This document shows, in pieces, positions 1-9,466 of a stretch of 64,000 nt of DNA (position 1 is its first letter; the number at the start of each line of letters is the position of its first letter). The notes under the pieces are model-generated. The model searched no databases. It saw nothing but the letters and a program-made list of their open reading frames with translations, and had not been told where the DNA came from. Position numbers and translations under genes: made by a program. Source of the stretch: Companilactobacillus insicii (lineage in GTDB: Bacteria > Bacillota > Bacilli > Lactobacillales > Lactobacillaceae); contig NZ_RHNU01000012.1 of NCBI RefSeq assembly GCF_003946015.1, positions 1-64,000 of the forward strand, read 5' to 3'.

Positions 1-23
1 AAGATTGGATCATATTTTGTCAT

Positions 24-71
24 AAAAAATGCCCTACAATCGTTAGATTTCTTGTCTAACAATTGTAGGGC
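24..71 (-). terminator. Intrinsic terminator of the lipid kinase gene
   Basis: Arms GCCCTACAAT (31-40) and ATTGTAGGGC (62-71) form a long stem with one internal mismatch. Read on the minus strand the stem is followed by a T-rich run, just downstream of the kinase stop codon. Confidence 0.85.
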
Positions 72-92
72 ACTTCATTAATTATAAATCTA

Positions 93-1046
93 CTAAGCAT
101 TTTTTAATGGAATCCAAAAGTTATGTTGATCGACAGTAAAATCGATATCAAAATTATGTTGACCTAGTTCTTCACCGTCCATTTGCCCATGTTCAGGAAC
201 AAAACTAGTTAGATGATAAGTCTTTGCTTGAGTATGCCAGACATTTTTATCTTTCAAGTGTGATCCATTGGTGAAAAGCTCCGTAAATAATTTAATGAAT
301 GTTAATCCTGAGATTTTATGAACTACAACTAAGTCCAATTTTTGATCAAAGGGTGTCGCTAAAGGATCAATTGCAACTCCGCCACCAAAGTAAGGATGGT
401 TGGTGGCAGAAACAATATAAGCATCATCAAAATGGTGAATTTTATTATTAATCGTCACATTTAAAGGAAAAGAGTCTTGATTTTTGATAACTGTTACTAG
501 ACTTGAAACATATGCTAAAGTACCTAATTTTATCTTATTCAATAAATCTTTTCTTTTGGAATGATTAGTTTCATAAACTGTAAAAGCATCTAGGCCAATA
601 CCAATATTATTTAAGAAGTAACGTGTAGAGTTCTTTGATGTAGCCTTGCCAATATCAATTATTGATGGTGTATTCATTGCAAGAATTTTTTGTATTAGTA
701 TTATCGGATTTTGTCTCTTAATTTTAATGCCACGGCTGAAGTCATTGCCGGAACCACAAGGTATATAACCTAATGGATTATTGGGATTATTCGAAGATTT
801 AATACCATTTAGTGATTGATTAAGAGTACCATCACCACCAAGAACAATAATTCTTTCGTAGTTAGTTAAATTATTAGAAAGAGTTTTAGCAATCCGTACG
901 CCATCACCATTTTTACGGGTTACATGAACTTGATATTTTATATTATTATTGTCTAAATAACGTTGGATCCTTTTCCAGGTTCTTGTAGCCTGTCCGTTTC
1001 CAGCACGTTCATTTAGAATTATTTCTAGTTTACTAACTTTTGCCAT
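93..1046 (-). CDS. Diacylglycerol kinase family lipid kinase (DagK/YegS-like)
   Basis: Cytosolic enzyme of the diacylglycerol/sphingosine kinase fold. In Gram-positives such enzymes phosphorylate diacylglycerol released during lipoteichoic acid synthesis. The 317 aa length is usual. The nucleotide-binding GGDGT motif is at residues 70-74 and GSGNDF at about 98-103; the C-terminal half is the beta-sandwich substrate domain ending with a DGE motif near residue 290. The ATG follows an SD-like GAGGGG. It lies downstream of rnjA but is separated by a terminator, so it is probably its own unit. The family is clear; DgkB-type substrate specificity is inferred. Confidence 0.88.
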   Translation of the reverse strand: MAKVSKLEIILNERAGNGQATRTWKRIQRYLDNNNIKYQVHVTRKNGDGVRIAKTLSNNLTNYERIIVLGGDGTLNQSLNGIKSSNNPNNPLGYIPCGSGNDFSRGIKIKRQNPIILIQKILAMNTPSIIDIGKATSKNSTRYFLNNIGIGLDAFTVYETNHSKRKDLLNKIKLGTLAYVSSLVTVIKNQDSFPLNVTINNKIHHFDDAYIVSATNHPYFGGGVAIDPLATPFDQKLDLVVVHKISGLTFIKLFTELFTNGSHLKDKNVWHTQAKTYHLTSFVPEHGQMDGEELGQHNFDIDFTVDQHNFWIPLKNA

Positions 1047-1111
1047 TAAACTTTCCCCTCAAAAAAACAACTATGATTCCATTAAATCATAAATTATCAA
1101 TATGAGTAAAT

Positions 1112-1140
1112 AAAAAAAAGCAGACGTAACAGTCTGCTTT
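1112..1140 (-). terminator. Intrinsic terminator of rpoY-rnjA
   Basis: Perfect 9-bp arms AAAGCAGAC (1117-1125) and GTCTGCTTT (1132-1140) are followed on the minus strand by a run of T, directly after the rnjA stop. Confidence 0.9.
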
Positions 1141-1148
1141 TTGAATGA

Positions 1149-2840
1149 TTAAATTGAAGTTGAAATCAACATTGGTAAGATCACAGGATTTCTAGCTGTA
1201 CGTTTGTACAAGAATTCTTGAAGACCTTCAATGATTATACGTTTCAATACTGCTTCGGTAACTTTGTTTTCCTCATCATCGAATGCGTTCTTAATTAAAT
1301 GGAACACACGCTTTTGTGCTTGATTGATCAATTCCCCAGATTCACGCATATATACAAATCCTCTGGAAAGAATATCAGGACCAGCTAAGACAATATGCTT
1401 TTGGTAGTCAATTGTTGCTACAACAACAACCATACCTTCTTCTGAAAGAACTTGACGGTCGTGGATAACAACGTTACCAATATCACCAACACCTTTACCA
1501 TCAACGTAAACGTCTCCAGCAGGGAAATGACCAGCAACCCTAGCTGAATCACTTGTAAGAGCCAATACATCACCATTTTCAAGTAAGAATGAATGATCCA
1601 TAGGGACATCGCACAATTCTGCCAATTCAGTGTGAATCTTTAACATTCTGTATTCACCGTGGATTGGCATGAAGAATTTAGGTTTCATAAGTCTAAGCAT
1701 CAATTCTTGTTCAGTTTGACCACCGTGACCTGAAGCATGAATGTTATTTACTTTACCGTGAATAACTTCTGCACCAGCTTCTGAAAGTTGGTTAATCAGG
1801 TGGTTAACACTAATTGTATTACCTGGGATAGGATTACTTGAAAAAATAACTGTATCTCCCGGTTGAATTGTTATTTGACGATGAGTACCGTTAGCAATTC
1901 TACTCAATGCTGCCAGTGGTTCACCTTGTGATCCTGTACATAAAATTAATGTTTCATTTGCAGGAGTGCGATTTAATTCATGTGGATCAATGATCATTTC
2001 ATCAGGAATATTTAGATACCCTAATTCACGACCATTAGCAATTGCTTGTTCCATACTTCGTCCGAAGACCGCAATCTTACGTCCTTGTTGCATCGCCGCG
2101 TCGACGGCTTGAGAAACACGATAAATATTTGATGCGAAGGTTGCGAAAATAATTCGTCCTTGAATTGTTTCAAATATTTGGTGAATAGTTAATCCAACGG
2201 AACGTTCGGACTTTGAAAATGTTGGTATCTCAGCATTTGTACTATCAGATAGCAAGCAAAGTACGCCTTCTTGTCCTAATTGTGCCATACGTTGTAGATT
2301 TGGAGCAGGTAAGCCAGCAACAGGAGTTAAATCAAATTTAAAATCACCAGTTTCAACGATGATACCTTGAGGTGTATGAACGGCAACACCTAATGTATCA
2401 GGGATAGAGTGAGTAGTTCTAAAAAATGAAACACTAAGTTTAGGGAACTTGATAACAGTATCCTCATTAATAACGTTCATTTTTGTTGATTTAACAAGAC
2501 CATGTTCTTCCAACTTACCATTGATTAATGCACAAGCTAATGGACCGGCATAAACAGGTATGTTTGGAAGCTGTTGTAATAGGTAAGGGATTCCTCCAAT
2601 ATGATCTTCGTGACCATGGGTAATAAATAATCCCTTGATTTTATCCTGATTTTCTACTAGGTAGCTATAATCAGAAATTACGTAATCAATACCTAGTAGT
2701 TCATCTTCTGGAAATTTAATTCCGGCATCAATAATAACAAGTTCATCTTGATATTGAACACCGTACATATTCTTTCCGATTTCGCCAAGGCCCCCGATGG
2801 CAAAAACGGAAACTTCATTATTTTTAACTTTTACGGTCAT
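1149..2840 (-). CDS. rnjA: Ribonuclease J1
   Basis: Metallo-beta-lactamase/beta-CASP ribonuclease with 5'-3' exonuclease and endonuclease activity, central to mRNA turnover and 16S rRNA maturation in Firmicutes. At 563 aa it is full length. The zinc-binding HGHEDH motif is intact at residues 75-80, and the beta-CASP HGEYRML motif lies near residue 390. It starts 3 nt after the stop of rpoY, with its SD (CGGAG) inside the rpoY coding end, so the two genes are translationally close. The window also encodes the paralogue RNase J2 (22635-24332), which has an altered metal motif. Confidence 0.96.
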   Translation of the reverse strand: MTVKVKNNEVSVFAIGGLGEIGKNMYGVQYQDELVIIDAGIKFPEDELLGIDYVISDYSYLVENQDKIKGLFITHGHEDHIGGIPYLLQQLPNIPVYAGPLACALINGKLEEHGLVKSTKMNVINEDTVIKFPKLSVSFFRTTHSIPDTLGVAVHTPQGIIVETGDFKFDLTPVAGLPAPNLQRMAQLGQEGVLCLLSDSTNAEIPTFSKSERSVGLTIHQIFETIQGRIIFATFASNIYRVSQAVDAAMQQGRKIAVFGRSMEQAIANGRELGYLNIPDEMIIDPHELNRTPANETLILCTGSQGEPLAALSRIANGTHRQITIQPGDTVIFSSNPIPGNTISVNHLINQLSEAGAEVIHGKVNNIHASGHGGQTEQELMLRLMKPKFFMPIHGEYRMLKIHTELAELCDVPMDHSFLLENGDVLALTSDSARVAGHFPAGDVYVDGKGVGDIGNVVIHDRQVLSEEGMVVVVATIDYQKHIVLAGPDILSRGFVYMRESGELINQAQKRVFHLIKNAFDDEENKVTEAVLKRIIIEGLQEFLYKRTARNPVILPMLISTSI

Positions 2841-2843
2841 TAA

Positions 2844-3056
2844 CTAAAACTCCGTAAGCTTATAACTTGGACTTTGTTGTTCGTATTCAAGATGCTTCTC
2901 ATCTAATTCTTGAATAAATTCAATATGGTAGTCCGTATTTTTTTCAACTGCTTGACGCACTTCAATACTTGAGTTGGCATCAACATAAATTGATTTTGTA
3001 GATTCTCGACGGGGGTTATCTAGTTCACTTTCTTGATATAAAACTTTATAAATCAC
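2844..3056 (-). CDS. rpoY: RNA polymerase epsilon subunit (RpoY, DUF1447)
   Basis: Small (70 aa) auxiliary subunit of Firmicutes RNA polymerase. The sequence begins MIYKVLYQE and ends with a tyrosine-rich tail, as in the family, and the rpoY-rnjA order is conserved in lactobacilli and bacilli. The start is GTG, preceded by AAAGGAG at normal spacing. It is the first gene of the rpoY-rnjA operon. No sharp promoter was assigned in the 168 nt between it and def. Confidence 0.93.
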   Translation of the reverse strand: MIYKVLYQESELDNPRRESTKSIYVDANSSIEVRQAVEKNTDYHIEFIQELDEKHLEYEQQSPSYKLTEF

Positions 3057-3224
3057 TTATAATTTCTCCTTTAATTAGACCACATGTAAGTGGTTATTTT
3101 TACTTTAAAATCAACGCAACAAGTCAGTTACGTCTCAGCATTTTCCAGTCCATTTGGTTGAAATATCAACAGTTAGCATAATTTTAACATATATGCAGGT
3201 CTAAGTATATTGATAAGAGCACTA

Positions 3225-3785
3225 TTATGAGAGCACGATAGTACTTGGGTCTAGTTCAAATGGTGCCTTTTTATCGATCTTGTCATAGTATAAATGTCCG
3301 TTTAAATGATCAATTTCATGCTGGCATACGATTGCGGGGTAATCTCTTACACGTAATGTTTGTGGATTGCCGTCGAAATCATCGTAATTAATAGTAATAC
3401 GATCTGCACGTGGTACAAATCCAGGAATATCTTTATCGACTGATAGACAACCTTCACCTTCAGACAATGCAGCTCTTTGAACTGAGTTTCTAACAATCAC
3501 TGGATTAATTAGTGTGATCTTTAGAAGTGGTTTTTCGGGATCTTCTTCGTTAGGTACAAGAACAGAAGCCATCATTTTTGACACACCGACTTGAGGTGCT
3601 GCCAAACCGACACCAGCACGTAATTGATGCTTTTCGGCAAACTTTTCATCTTGACTGTTGATAAGATATTCCATCATATCGTCAGCTAATCTTTTGTCTT
3701 CATCACTTAGTGGGAATTCCACCTTTTTAGATACTTTTCTTAAAACTGGATCGCCATCACGGACGATATCTTTCATTAAATACAT
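3225..3785 (-). CDS. def: Peptide deformylase
   Basis: Removes the N-formyl group from nascent proteins; Fe/Zn metalloenzyme. All three signature motifs are present: [10 protein letters not shown] at 58-67, EGCLSV at 111-116 and HEIDH at 156-160. The start was placed at the ATG at 3785 because GGAGG lies just upstream of it; a longer frame reaches 3833 but has no SD. The product is 186 aa, typical of the type II enzymes of Gram-positives. Monocistronic, transcribed away from the TPM-like gene. Confidence 0.96.
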   Translation of the reverse strand: MYLMKDIVRDGDPVLRKVSKKVEFPLSDEDKRLADDMMEYLINSQDEKFAEKHQLRAGVGLAAPQVGVSKMMASVLVPNEEDPEKPLLKITLINPVIVRNSVQRAALSEGEGCLSVDKDIPGFVPRADRITINYDDFDGNPQTLRVRDYPAIVCQHEIDHLNGHLYYDKIDKKAPFELDPSTIVLS

Positions 3786-3960
3786 AACTTCCTCCAAAAT
3801 ATATTGATGAATATAGTAAATTAAATAATACAAGTACTTACATTATAAATTAATTTCCAGAAAATTTTGAGTAAATCGAAGAAAAACTTTTTTACAAGCA
3901 TCATTTTACTGTATTTGGAATATAATGAAACAAAATAATACTGTTCAGGGGAAAAAGGCT

Positions 3961-4749
3961 ATGAATAAGAAATTGTTTTTGCTTGTGGGAGAAGCAATAT
4001 TTTTCATTTTATTGTTGATGGTTGTATCAATAAAGACACAAGCTTCAGTTATGGATGGTCCTAATTTAGGTAAGTATATTTATGAAGAGCATGAAGTTCT
4101 TACGCAGGGTCAATATTCTAAAGTCAATGATATTAATGATCAATTGCAAACTGGAAAAACACCACAGAGGTTATATATAGTTATTCTGGATAACGATCCT
4201 GAAAAGCCTGACGGAAGTGACAATATGTATAAATACTTAGGAATTAAGTCAGACGATTATTATGCATCAAATATTTTACAAAAATGGCAAGATCAGGATG
4301 AAAAGCAGTCAGGGGATTATGGCCGTGCATCTGATGATGATTTTAGAGATAACATGTTGGTTTTGTACCGTAATCAAGGAAGAATTGGCTTTGTTGGGAA
4401 TTCTCAAAATTATATAACTGATTATAAATTGTGGAAAATAACTTTTGGTAAAATGCACGGTATAAAATCCAACAATCAAATAGATAGTTTTATGAACATA
4501 TCTAATAGTTTAGTTAAACCAATTTTATACAGTGTAAATGTAGAAAACGCCAGTAGCTCTCAATGGCGTGATGTAGAAGGAGAATTTATTGCCGGGATAA
4601 TAATTGCTGGTGTTATTTTTGCAATATTATTTCTGTTACTTCTTTTTGCTTCAAATCCAGCTGGAGCAGATTATTCTCCAGATAGTTATGATAATGGATT
4701 TTACGATGGATCAACTTTTTCAAATTATCAAAATAATGATCGAAAATGA
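3961..4749 (+). CDS. TPM-domain-like membrane protein
   Basis: 262 aa protein with an N-terminal signal/membrane segment (residues about 4-26), an extracytoplasmic region resembling the TPM (YgcG-type) domain, a second hydrophobic segment near residues 210-232 and a short Ser/Asn/Tyr-rich cytoplasmic tail. The start at 3961 is preferred over an upstream ATG at 3925, because that ATG overlaps a TATAAT (3921-3926) and AGGGG lies ahead of 3961. TPM proteins have been linked to membrane quality control and phosphatase-like roles; no function can be assigned here. Confidence 0.72.
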   Translation: MNKKLFLLVGEAIFFILLLMVVSIKTQASVMDGPNLGKYIYEEHEVLTQGQYSKVNDINDQLQTGKTPQRLYIVILDNDPEKPDGSDNMYKYLGIKSDDYYASNILQKWQDQDEKQSGDYGRASDDDFRDNMLVLYRNQGRIGFVGNSQNYITDYKLWKITFGKMHGIKSNNQIDSFMNISNSLVKPILYSVNVENASSSQWRDVEGEFIAGIIIAGVIFAILFLLLLFASNPAGADYSPDSYDNGFYDGSTFSNYQNNDRK

Positions 4750-4772
4750 TATTTTTTAAAATTTTTTATTTT

Positions 4773-4810
4773 AAGAACAAAGGTAAATTAATATCCTTTG
4801 TTCTTTTTTT
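4773..4810 (+). terminator. Intrinsic terminator after the TPM-like gene
   Basis: 11-bp arms AAGAACAAAGG and CCTTTGTTCTT are followed directly by seven or more T residues. Confidence 0.92.
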
Positions 4811-4864
4811 CACATACAAATTGTTAGGAAAATTGGTTAATAAAATGCTAAAATTTAATTTGTA

Positions 4865-4878
4865 TGTTAGCGCTATCA
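4865..4878 (+). promoter_or_regulatory. cre site (CcpA operator) upstream of ldhD
   Basis: TGTTAGCGCTATCA matches the cre consensus TGWNANCGNTNNCA at every fixed position. It lies 22 nt upstream of the ldhD start codon, in the leader or promoter region, so carbon-catabolite control by CcpA is likely. Whether it acts as repression or activation is not visible. Confidence 0.8.
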
Positions 4879-4900
4879 AAAAAATATGGGAGGCTTTATT

Positions 4901-5899
4901 ATGAAGCTTATTGATTATGGTGTTAGGGATGACGAAAAAGTATACATTGAAGAGTGGTCAAAAGAGAACAGTACAGAAGTAAAAATTGTTCAAGAACTGC
5001 TGACTCCTGAAACAGTGAAATTAGCTAAAGGTTTTGATGGTATAGTCGCATATCAACAATTACCATATGATCCAATTGTCTTTGACAAAATGAATGAATA
5101 TGGAATCCATGTAATTTCTTTGAGAAATGTTGGAGTTGATAATGTCCCATTTGATGCACTTAAGAAGAATAATATTAAATTGACTAATGTCCCAAGTTAT
5201 TCACCAGAGGCTATTGCTGAATACTCAGTTACGGGATTAATGGCTTTGCTAAGAAATATGAAGCATATGATACGCAAGGTTGATAAATACGATTTTGAAT
5301 GGGCACCAGATATCGGAAGAGAATTGAATCAACTTACAGTCGGAGTGGCAGGTACAGGTAGAATTGGCCGTGCAGCAATTAAAATATACGAAGGATTTGG
5401 TGCTAAAGTAATAGCTTTTGATAAGTATCATAATGAAGACTTGGAAAAGCGTGGCATGTATGTGGACACATTAGATGAATTACTTAAACAATCTGATGTG
5501 GTAACACTACATTTGCCTAGTCTTGGTAAGGGAAATACAGTTATTAACGCAAATTCTATCTCAGAAATGAAAGATAATGCTATTGTCGTTAACACAGGCC
5601 GTGGTGATTTGATCAATACACAAGACTTGTATGATGCTGTTGCTGAAGGAAAGCTCTATGGTGCGGTATTAGATGTTTACGAAAATGAAGTAGGAATTTT
5701 CAATACAGACAGAACTGATCAAGAATTGGAAGATAAATTACTTGAGAAACTCATTCAGAGTCCAAGAATCATACTTACACCACATATTGCTTTTTACACA
5801 ACAAAAGCTGTAAAGAATATGGCAACAATTTCGTTGAATTCAATGGTAGATGAGTTGAATACCGGCACATCAAGCAATGAAATAGATTTAAATAAATAG
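4901..5899 (+). CDS. ldhD: D-lactate dehydrogenase
   Basis: NADH-dependent reduction of pyruvate to D-lactate, regenerating NAD+ in fermentation. D-2-hydroxyacid dehydrogenase fold, 332 aa, matching lactobacillar D-LDH. The NAD-binding GTGRIG is at 151-156, and the catalytic Arg234 (NTGRGD), Glu263 and His295 (TPHIAFYT) are visible. The YQQLPY segment near residue 51 resembles D-LDH more than D-hydroxyisocaproate dehydrogenase. The start at 4901 follows GGGAGG; an upstream in-frame ATG at 4886 overlaps that SD region. Single gene, with a perfect cre site upstream. Activity on branched 2-ketoacids cannot be excluded. Confidence 0.93.
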   Translation: MKLIDYGVRDDEKVYIEEWSKENSTEVKIVQELLTPETVKLAKGFDGIVAYQQLPYDPIVFDKMNEYGIHVISLRNVGVDNVPFDALKKNNIKLTNVPSYSPEAIAEYSVTGLMALLRNMKHMIRKVDKYDFEWAPDIGRELNQLTVGVAGTGRIGRAAIKIYEGFGAKVIAFDKYHNEDLEKRGMYVDTLDELLKQSDVVTLHLPSLGKGNTVINANSISEMKDNAIVVNTGRGDLINTQDLYDAVAEGKLYGAVLDVYENEVGIFNTDRTDQELEDKLLEKLIQSPRIILTPHIAFYTTKAVKNMATISLNSMVDELNTGTSSNEIDLNK

Positions 5900-5955
5900 T
5901 TAAGATTTTCACAAACTTTTCTGAAAATTTTTTTCGTGAAAACCTTTGAATTCCC

Positions 5956-5983
5956 TTGTTTTTTAATACATCAATGGTAAACT
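5956..5983 (+). promoter_or_regulatory. Extended -10 promoter of pdhABCD
   Basis: TTGTTT (5956-5961), 16-nt spacer, TG one base upstream of TAAACT (5978-5983). The predicted start point is about 5990, immediately before a cre-like site. Confidence 0.65.
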
Positions 5984-5992
5984 AAATTTATG

Positions 5993-6006
5993 TGAAAGCC
6001 CTTACA
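5993..6006 (+). promoter_or_regulatory. cre-like site at the pdh transcription start
   Basis: TGAAAGCCCTTACA has one mismatch to the cre consensus (C for G in the central CG). Its position overlapping the predicted start of pdhA transcription supports a CcpA role. Confidence 0.5.
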
Positions 6007-6047
6007 GATTTACAAGGGTTAGTTTCTTTATGAAAGGACTGTGGAGA

Positions 6048-7151
6048 ATGGCAAACGAACCAATTGTTGATTTTGAAGCAATTAAAAATGATTTAACTAA
6101 TGTACCGAAGCCTATTCAAATTTTAAATGAAAACGCTGAAGTTGTAGATAAAGCTGCATTCGATTCATTTTCTGATGATGACTTAGTAGAATTTATGAAG
6201 AAGATGGTTTGGGAACGTGCATTGCACGAACAAACTATGAACTTCTCACGTCAAGGACGTATGGGATTCTATGCACCTACTGAAGGTGAGGAAGCATCTG
6301 AAATGGGTACAGTGTTGGCAATGAAGGATCAAGATTATTTATTACCAGCATATCGTGATGTTCCACAATTAATTCAACACGGGGCCACTGTTACTGAGGC
6401 ATATCTATGGTCAAGAGGACATGTAATAGGCAATAAGTTCAAGGCTCGTTCAATGATGCCACAAATTATTATTGGTGCGGCATACAACGAAGCTGCCGGT
6501 GTTGCCATGGGTATTAAGAAGAATAAAGAAGAAGATGCTATTGCATTTACATATACTGGTGATGGTGGTACTTCTCAAGGTGATAGTTATGAAGGTATGA
6601 ACTTCGCTGGAGCATTCCAAGTTCCTGCATTGTTCATCGTTCAAAATAATGGATTTGCCATTTCAACACCTCGTAAGAAGCAAACTGCTGCTCCAACACT
6701 AGCACAAAAGGCAGTTGCTGCTGGTATTCCATCTGTTCAAGTTGATGGTATGGATATCTTGGCATGCTATCGTGTTGCTAAGGCTGCACGTGATTATATG
6801 GTTGCTGGTAATGGACCTGTAATGATTGAAACACTTACATATCGTTATGGTGCTCACTCAAGTGCTGGTGATGATCCTAAGCGTTACAGAACTAAGGAAG
6901 AAACACAACCTTGGTTTGATAAGGATCCACTTATTCGTTTAAGAAAAGTTCTTGAAGATAAGGGACTCTGGTCAGAAGAACAAGAAGATAAATTGGTTGA
7001 TGAATACAAAGCATCATTTAAGGAAGCTATTAAAGAAGCAGATGCTGTTCCAGCTGATAAAGTTTCAGATATGTTGAAACGTACTTTTGAAATTCCAACT
7101 CCAGAAATGAAACAAGAAATTGAAAAATTTGAAGCAAAGGAGTCGAAGTAA
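6048..7151 (+). CDS. pdhA: Pyruvate dehydrogenase E1 component, alpha subunit
   Basis: Thiamine-diphosphate-dependent decarboxylase subunit of the pyruvate dehydrogenase complex (pyruvate to acetyl-CoA). 367 aa. The ThDP/Mg motif begins with GDGGTSQGD at about residue 171 and ends in NN at about 198; the phosphorylation-loop-like YRYGAHSSAGDD follows near residue 270. The start at 6048 (MANEP) was chosen because AAAGGA lies 9 nt upstream. First gene of pdhABCD, two nucleotides before pdhB. Confidence 0.96.
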   Translation: MANEPIVDFEAIKNDLTNVPKPIQILNENAEVVDKAAFDSFSDDDLVEFMKKMVWERALHEQTMNFSRQGRMGFYAPTEGEEASEMGTVLAMKDQDYLLPAYRDVPQLIQHGATVTEAYLWSRGHVIGNKFKARSMMPQIIIGAAYNEAAGVAMGIKKNKEEDAIAFTYTGDGGTSQGDSYEGMNFAGAFQVPALFIVQNNGFAISTPRKKQTAAPTLAQKAVAAGIPSVQVDGMDILACYRVAKAARDYMVAGNGPVMIETLTYRYGAHSSAGDDPKRYRTKEETQPWFDKDPLIRLRKVLEDKGLWSEEQEDKLVDEYKASFKEAIKEADAVPADKVSDMLKRTFEIPTPEMKQEIEKFEAKESK

Positions 7152-7153
7152 AG

Positions 7154-8131
7154 ATGGCAAAGAAAACCTATATTCAAGCAATCACTGATGCTCTAGACAT
7201 TGTCTTGGAAGACGATCCAAAGACATTGATCTTCGGTGAAGATGTTGGTAAAAATGGTGGTGTATTTAGAACCACACAAGGCCTTCAAGATAAATATGGT
7301 GAAGATCGTGTTTTCGATACTCCTTTAGCTGAATCAGGTATTTTGGGCTTGGCAACTGGTCTAGGATTGACTGGTTGGCGTCCAATTCCTGAAATTCAAT
7401 TTATGGGATTCTCTTTTGAAGCAATTGATCAAATTGTTGGACAAGAAGCTAGAATGCGTTTCCGCTTTGACGGACAAAAGACATCACCTGTAACAATTCG
7501 TACACCATATGGTGGTGGTACTCATACTGCTGAAATGCACGCTGATAACTTGGAAAGCTACTTCACAGGTACACCAGGACTTCGTGTCGTTATGCCAAGT
7601 AATCCATATGACGCAAAGGGACTATTGATTTCATCAGTTGAAAACAATGACCCAGTTCTATTTATGGAAAACTTGAAGTTATATCGTTCTATGAAGGATG
7701 ATATTCCTGATGGTAAATATACAGTTCCATTGGACAAAGCAAATGTCGTTCGTGAAGGTAATGATATTACTATTGTTGCATATGGTGCTGAAGTTAATGA
7801 AGCTAAGAAGGTTGCAGACAAACTTGCAGATAAGAACATTTCTGTTGAAGTTATTGATCTAAGAACAGTATCACCAATCGATACAGAAACAATCTTCAAA
7901 TCAATTGAAAAAACTCATAAGGTTGTAATCGTTCAAGAAGCACAAAAGATGGCAGGAGTTGGAGCACAAGTTGCTTCAGCAATCGCCGAAGGTGCCGTAC
8001 TTTCGCTAGATGCACCAGTTGGTAGAGTGGCTGCTCCAAATAGTGTTTATCCATTTGCTCAAAGTGAAGATTACTGGATTCCAGGTGCAGATGAGATTGA
8101 AGAAAAAGTAAACGAGATTTTAAATTACTAA
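7154..8131 (+). CDS. pdhB: Pyruvate dehydrogenase E1 component, beta subunit
   Basis: 325 aa partner of PdhA forming the E1 heterotetramer. An N-terminal GEDVGKNGG motif, the APxSVYPFAQ-like segment near the C-terminus and a transketolase C-terminal domain are visible. The gap to pdhA is 2 nt and the gap to pdhC is 31 nt with a good AGGAAGGA-type SD. The operon context with E2 and E3 assigns it to the pyruvate rather than the branched-chain complex. Confidence 0.96.
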   Translation: MAKKTYIQAITDALDIVLEDDPKTLIFGEDVGKNGGVFRTTQGLQDKYGEDRVFDTPLAESGILGLATGLGLTGWRPIPEIQFMGFSFEAIDQIVGQEARMRFRFDGQKTSPVTIRTPYGGGTHTAEMHADNLESYFTGTPGLRVVMPSNPYDAKGLLISSVENNDPVLFMENLKLYRSMKDDIPDGKYTVPLDKANVVREGNDITIVAYGAEVNEAKKVADKLADKNISVEVIDLRTVSPIDTETIFKSIEKTHKVVIVQEAQKMAGVGAQVASAIAEGAVLSLDAPVGRVAAPNSVYPFAQSEDYWIPGADEIEEKVNEILNY

Positions 8132-8162
8132 AGGTTACAGATAGAAAGGAAGGAAACCAGCC

Positions 8163-9464
8163 ATGGCTTACAAATTTAAACTACCAGAATTAGGCGAAGG
8201 AATGGCCGAAGGTGAAATTGCTAGTTGGCTTGTCAAAGAGGGAGATAAGGTCAAGGAAGATGATTCACTTGTAGAAATCCAAAATGACAAATCAGTTGAG
8301 GAATTGCCTTCACCCGTATCAGGTACCGTAAAGAAAATTGTTGCTCAAGAGGGTGACACCGTAGAAATTGGTGCTACATTAATTATCATTGATGATGGTT
8401 CTCCAGATACTGATGACGATGATGATGCACCAGCAGCAGATACAAAGGAAGAGGCTCCAGCTGCAGCACCTGCAGAGGAAGCTAAATCTGCCGCTCCTGC
8501 AGAATCAACTGCAGAGGCTACTGGATCTGCAAATAAGGATTATTTGGCAATGCCTTCAGTTCGTCAATATGCTAGAGATCAAGGAGTTGATCTTTCATTA
8601 GTAACACCTACTGGTAAACATGGTCAAATTAGTAAGGCTGATGTTGATGCATACAAGGCTGGAGCACCTGCAGCAAGTGCACAACCTGCAGCTGAAGCAG
8701 CACCAGCAGCTACAAAGGCCGCCGGTCCAGCAGTTAAACCGTATAAGTCTGATGAGCCTGAACTTGAAACACGTGAAAAGATGAGTATGACTAGAAAAGC
8801 AATTGCTAAAGCAATGCGTAGTAGTAAGGACATCGCTCCACACGTTACAAGTTTCGATGATGTTGAAGTTTCAGCATTGATGGCTAACCGTAAGAAGTAT
8901 AAGGCAGTTGCAGCTGACAAGGATATTAAACTTACATTCTTGCCTTACATTGTAAAGGCTTTAGTTGCTGTAATGAAAGAATATCCAGAATTCAACGCAT
9001 CAATTGATAACACAACTGATGAGATTGTTTACAAGCATTATTACAATGTTGGTATTGCTACAAATACAGAACATGGTTTGTATGTACCAAACGTTAAGAA
9101 TGCTGATTCTAAGGGAATGTTTGAAATTGCTAAGGAAATCAGTGAAAATACACAAGCCGCATATGACAATAAGCTTAATGCTAAGTCAATGTCAGGCGGA
9201 TCAATCACTATTAGTAACGTTGGATCAATCGGTGGCGGCTGGTTTACACCAGTTATCAACCAACCCGAAGTTGCTATTCTAGGTGTTGGTAAGATTGCTA
9301 ATGAACCATACGTTGATGATGACGGTAATATTGCTGTTGGTAAGATGCTTAAATTATCATTAACATACGATCACAGATTGATCGATGGTGCTTTAGCACA
9401 AAACGCATTGAATCTATTGAAGAAATTATTGCATGAACCAGACATGTTACTAATGGAGGGCTAG
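8163..9464 (+). CDS. pdhC: Dihydrolipoamide acetyltransferase, E2 of pyruvate dehydrogenase
   Basis: 433 aa core of the PDH complex. A single lipoyl domain (1-80) has its lipoylated Lys43 in NDKS. It is followed by an Ala/Pro/Glu-rich flexible linker, a peripheral-subunit binding domain (about 129-161), a second Ala-rich linker and the catalytic domain ending with DHRLIDG near residue 404. Lipoate attachment is required; no lipoate ligase gene is in the window. Two nucleotides before pdhD. Confidence 0.96.
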   Translation: MAYKFKLPELGEGMAEGEIASWLVKEGDKVKEDDSLVEIQNDKSVEELPSPVSGTVKKIVAQEGDTVEIGATLIIIDDGSPDTDDDDDAPAADTKEEAPAAAPAEEAKSAAPAESTAEATGSANKDYLAMPSVRQYARDQGVDLSLVTPTGKHGQISKADVDAYKAGAPAASAQPAAEAAPAATKAAGPAVKPYKSDEPELETREKMSMTRKAIAKAMRSSKDIAPHVTSFDDVEVSALMANRKKYKAVAADKDIKLTFLPYIVKALVAVMKEYPEFNASIDNTTDEIVYKHYYNVGIATNTEHGLYVPNVKNADSKGMFEIAKEISENTQAAYDNKLNAKSMSGGSITISNVGSIGGGWFTPVINQPEVAILGVGKIANEPYVDDDGNIAVGKMLKLSLTYDHRLIDGALAQNALNLLKKLLHEPDMLLMEG

Positions 9465-9466
9465 TT

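Noticed and set aside
4886-4900. Upstream in-frame ATG for ldhD
   Set aside because: It overlaps the GGGAGG that serves as SD for the ATG at 4901, and would add residues not found in D-LDH proteins.
8389-9282. Several out-of-frame proteins within pdhC, rich in Gln/Leu or Cys
   Set aside because: Generated by the repetitive Ala/Pro linker DNA of the E2 gene in other frames; no independent start signals.
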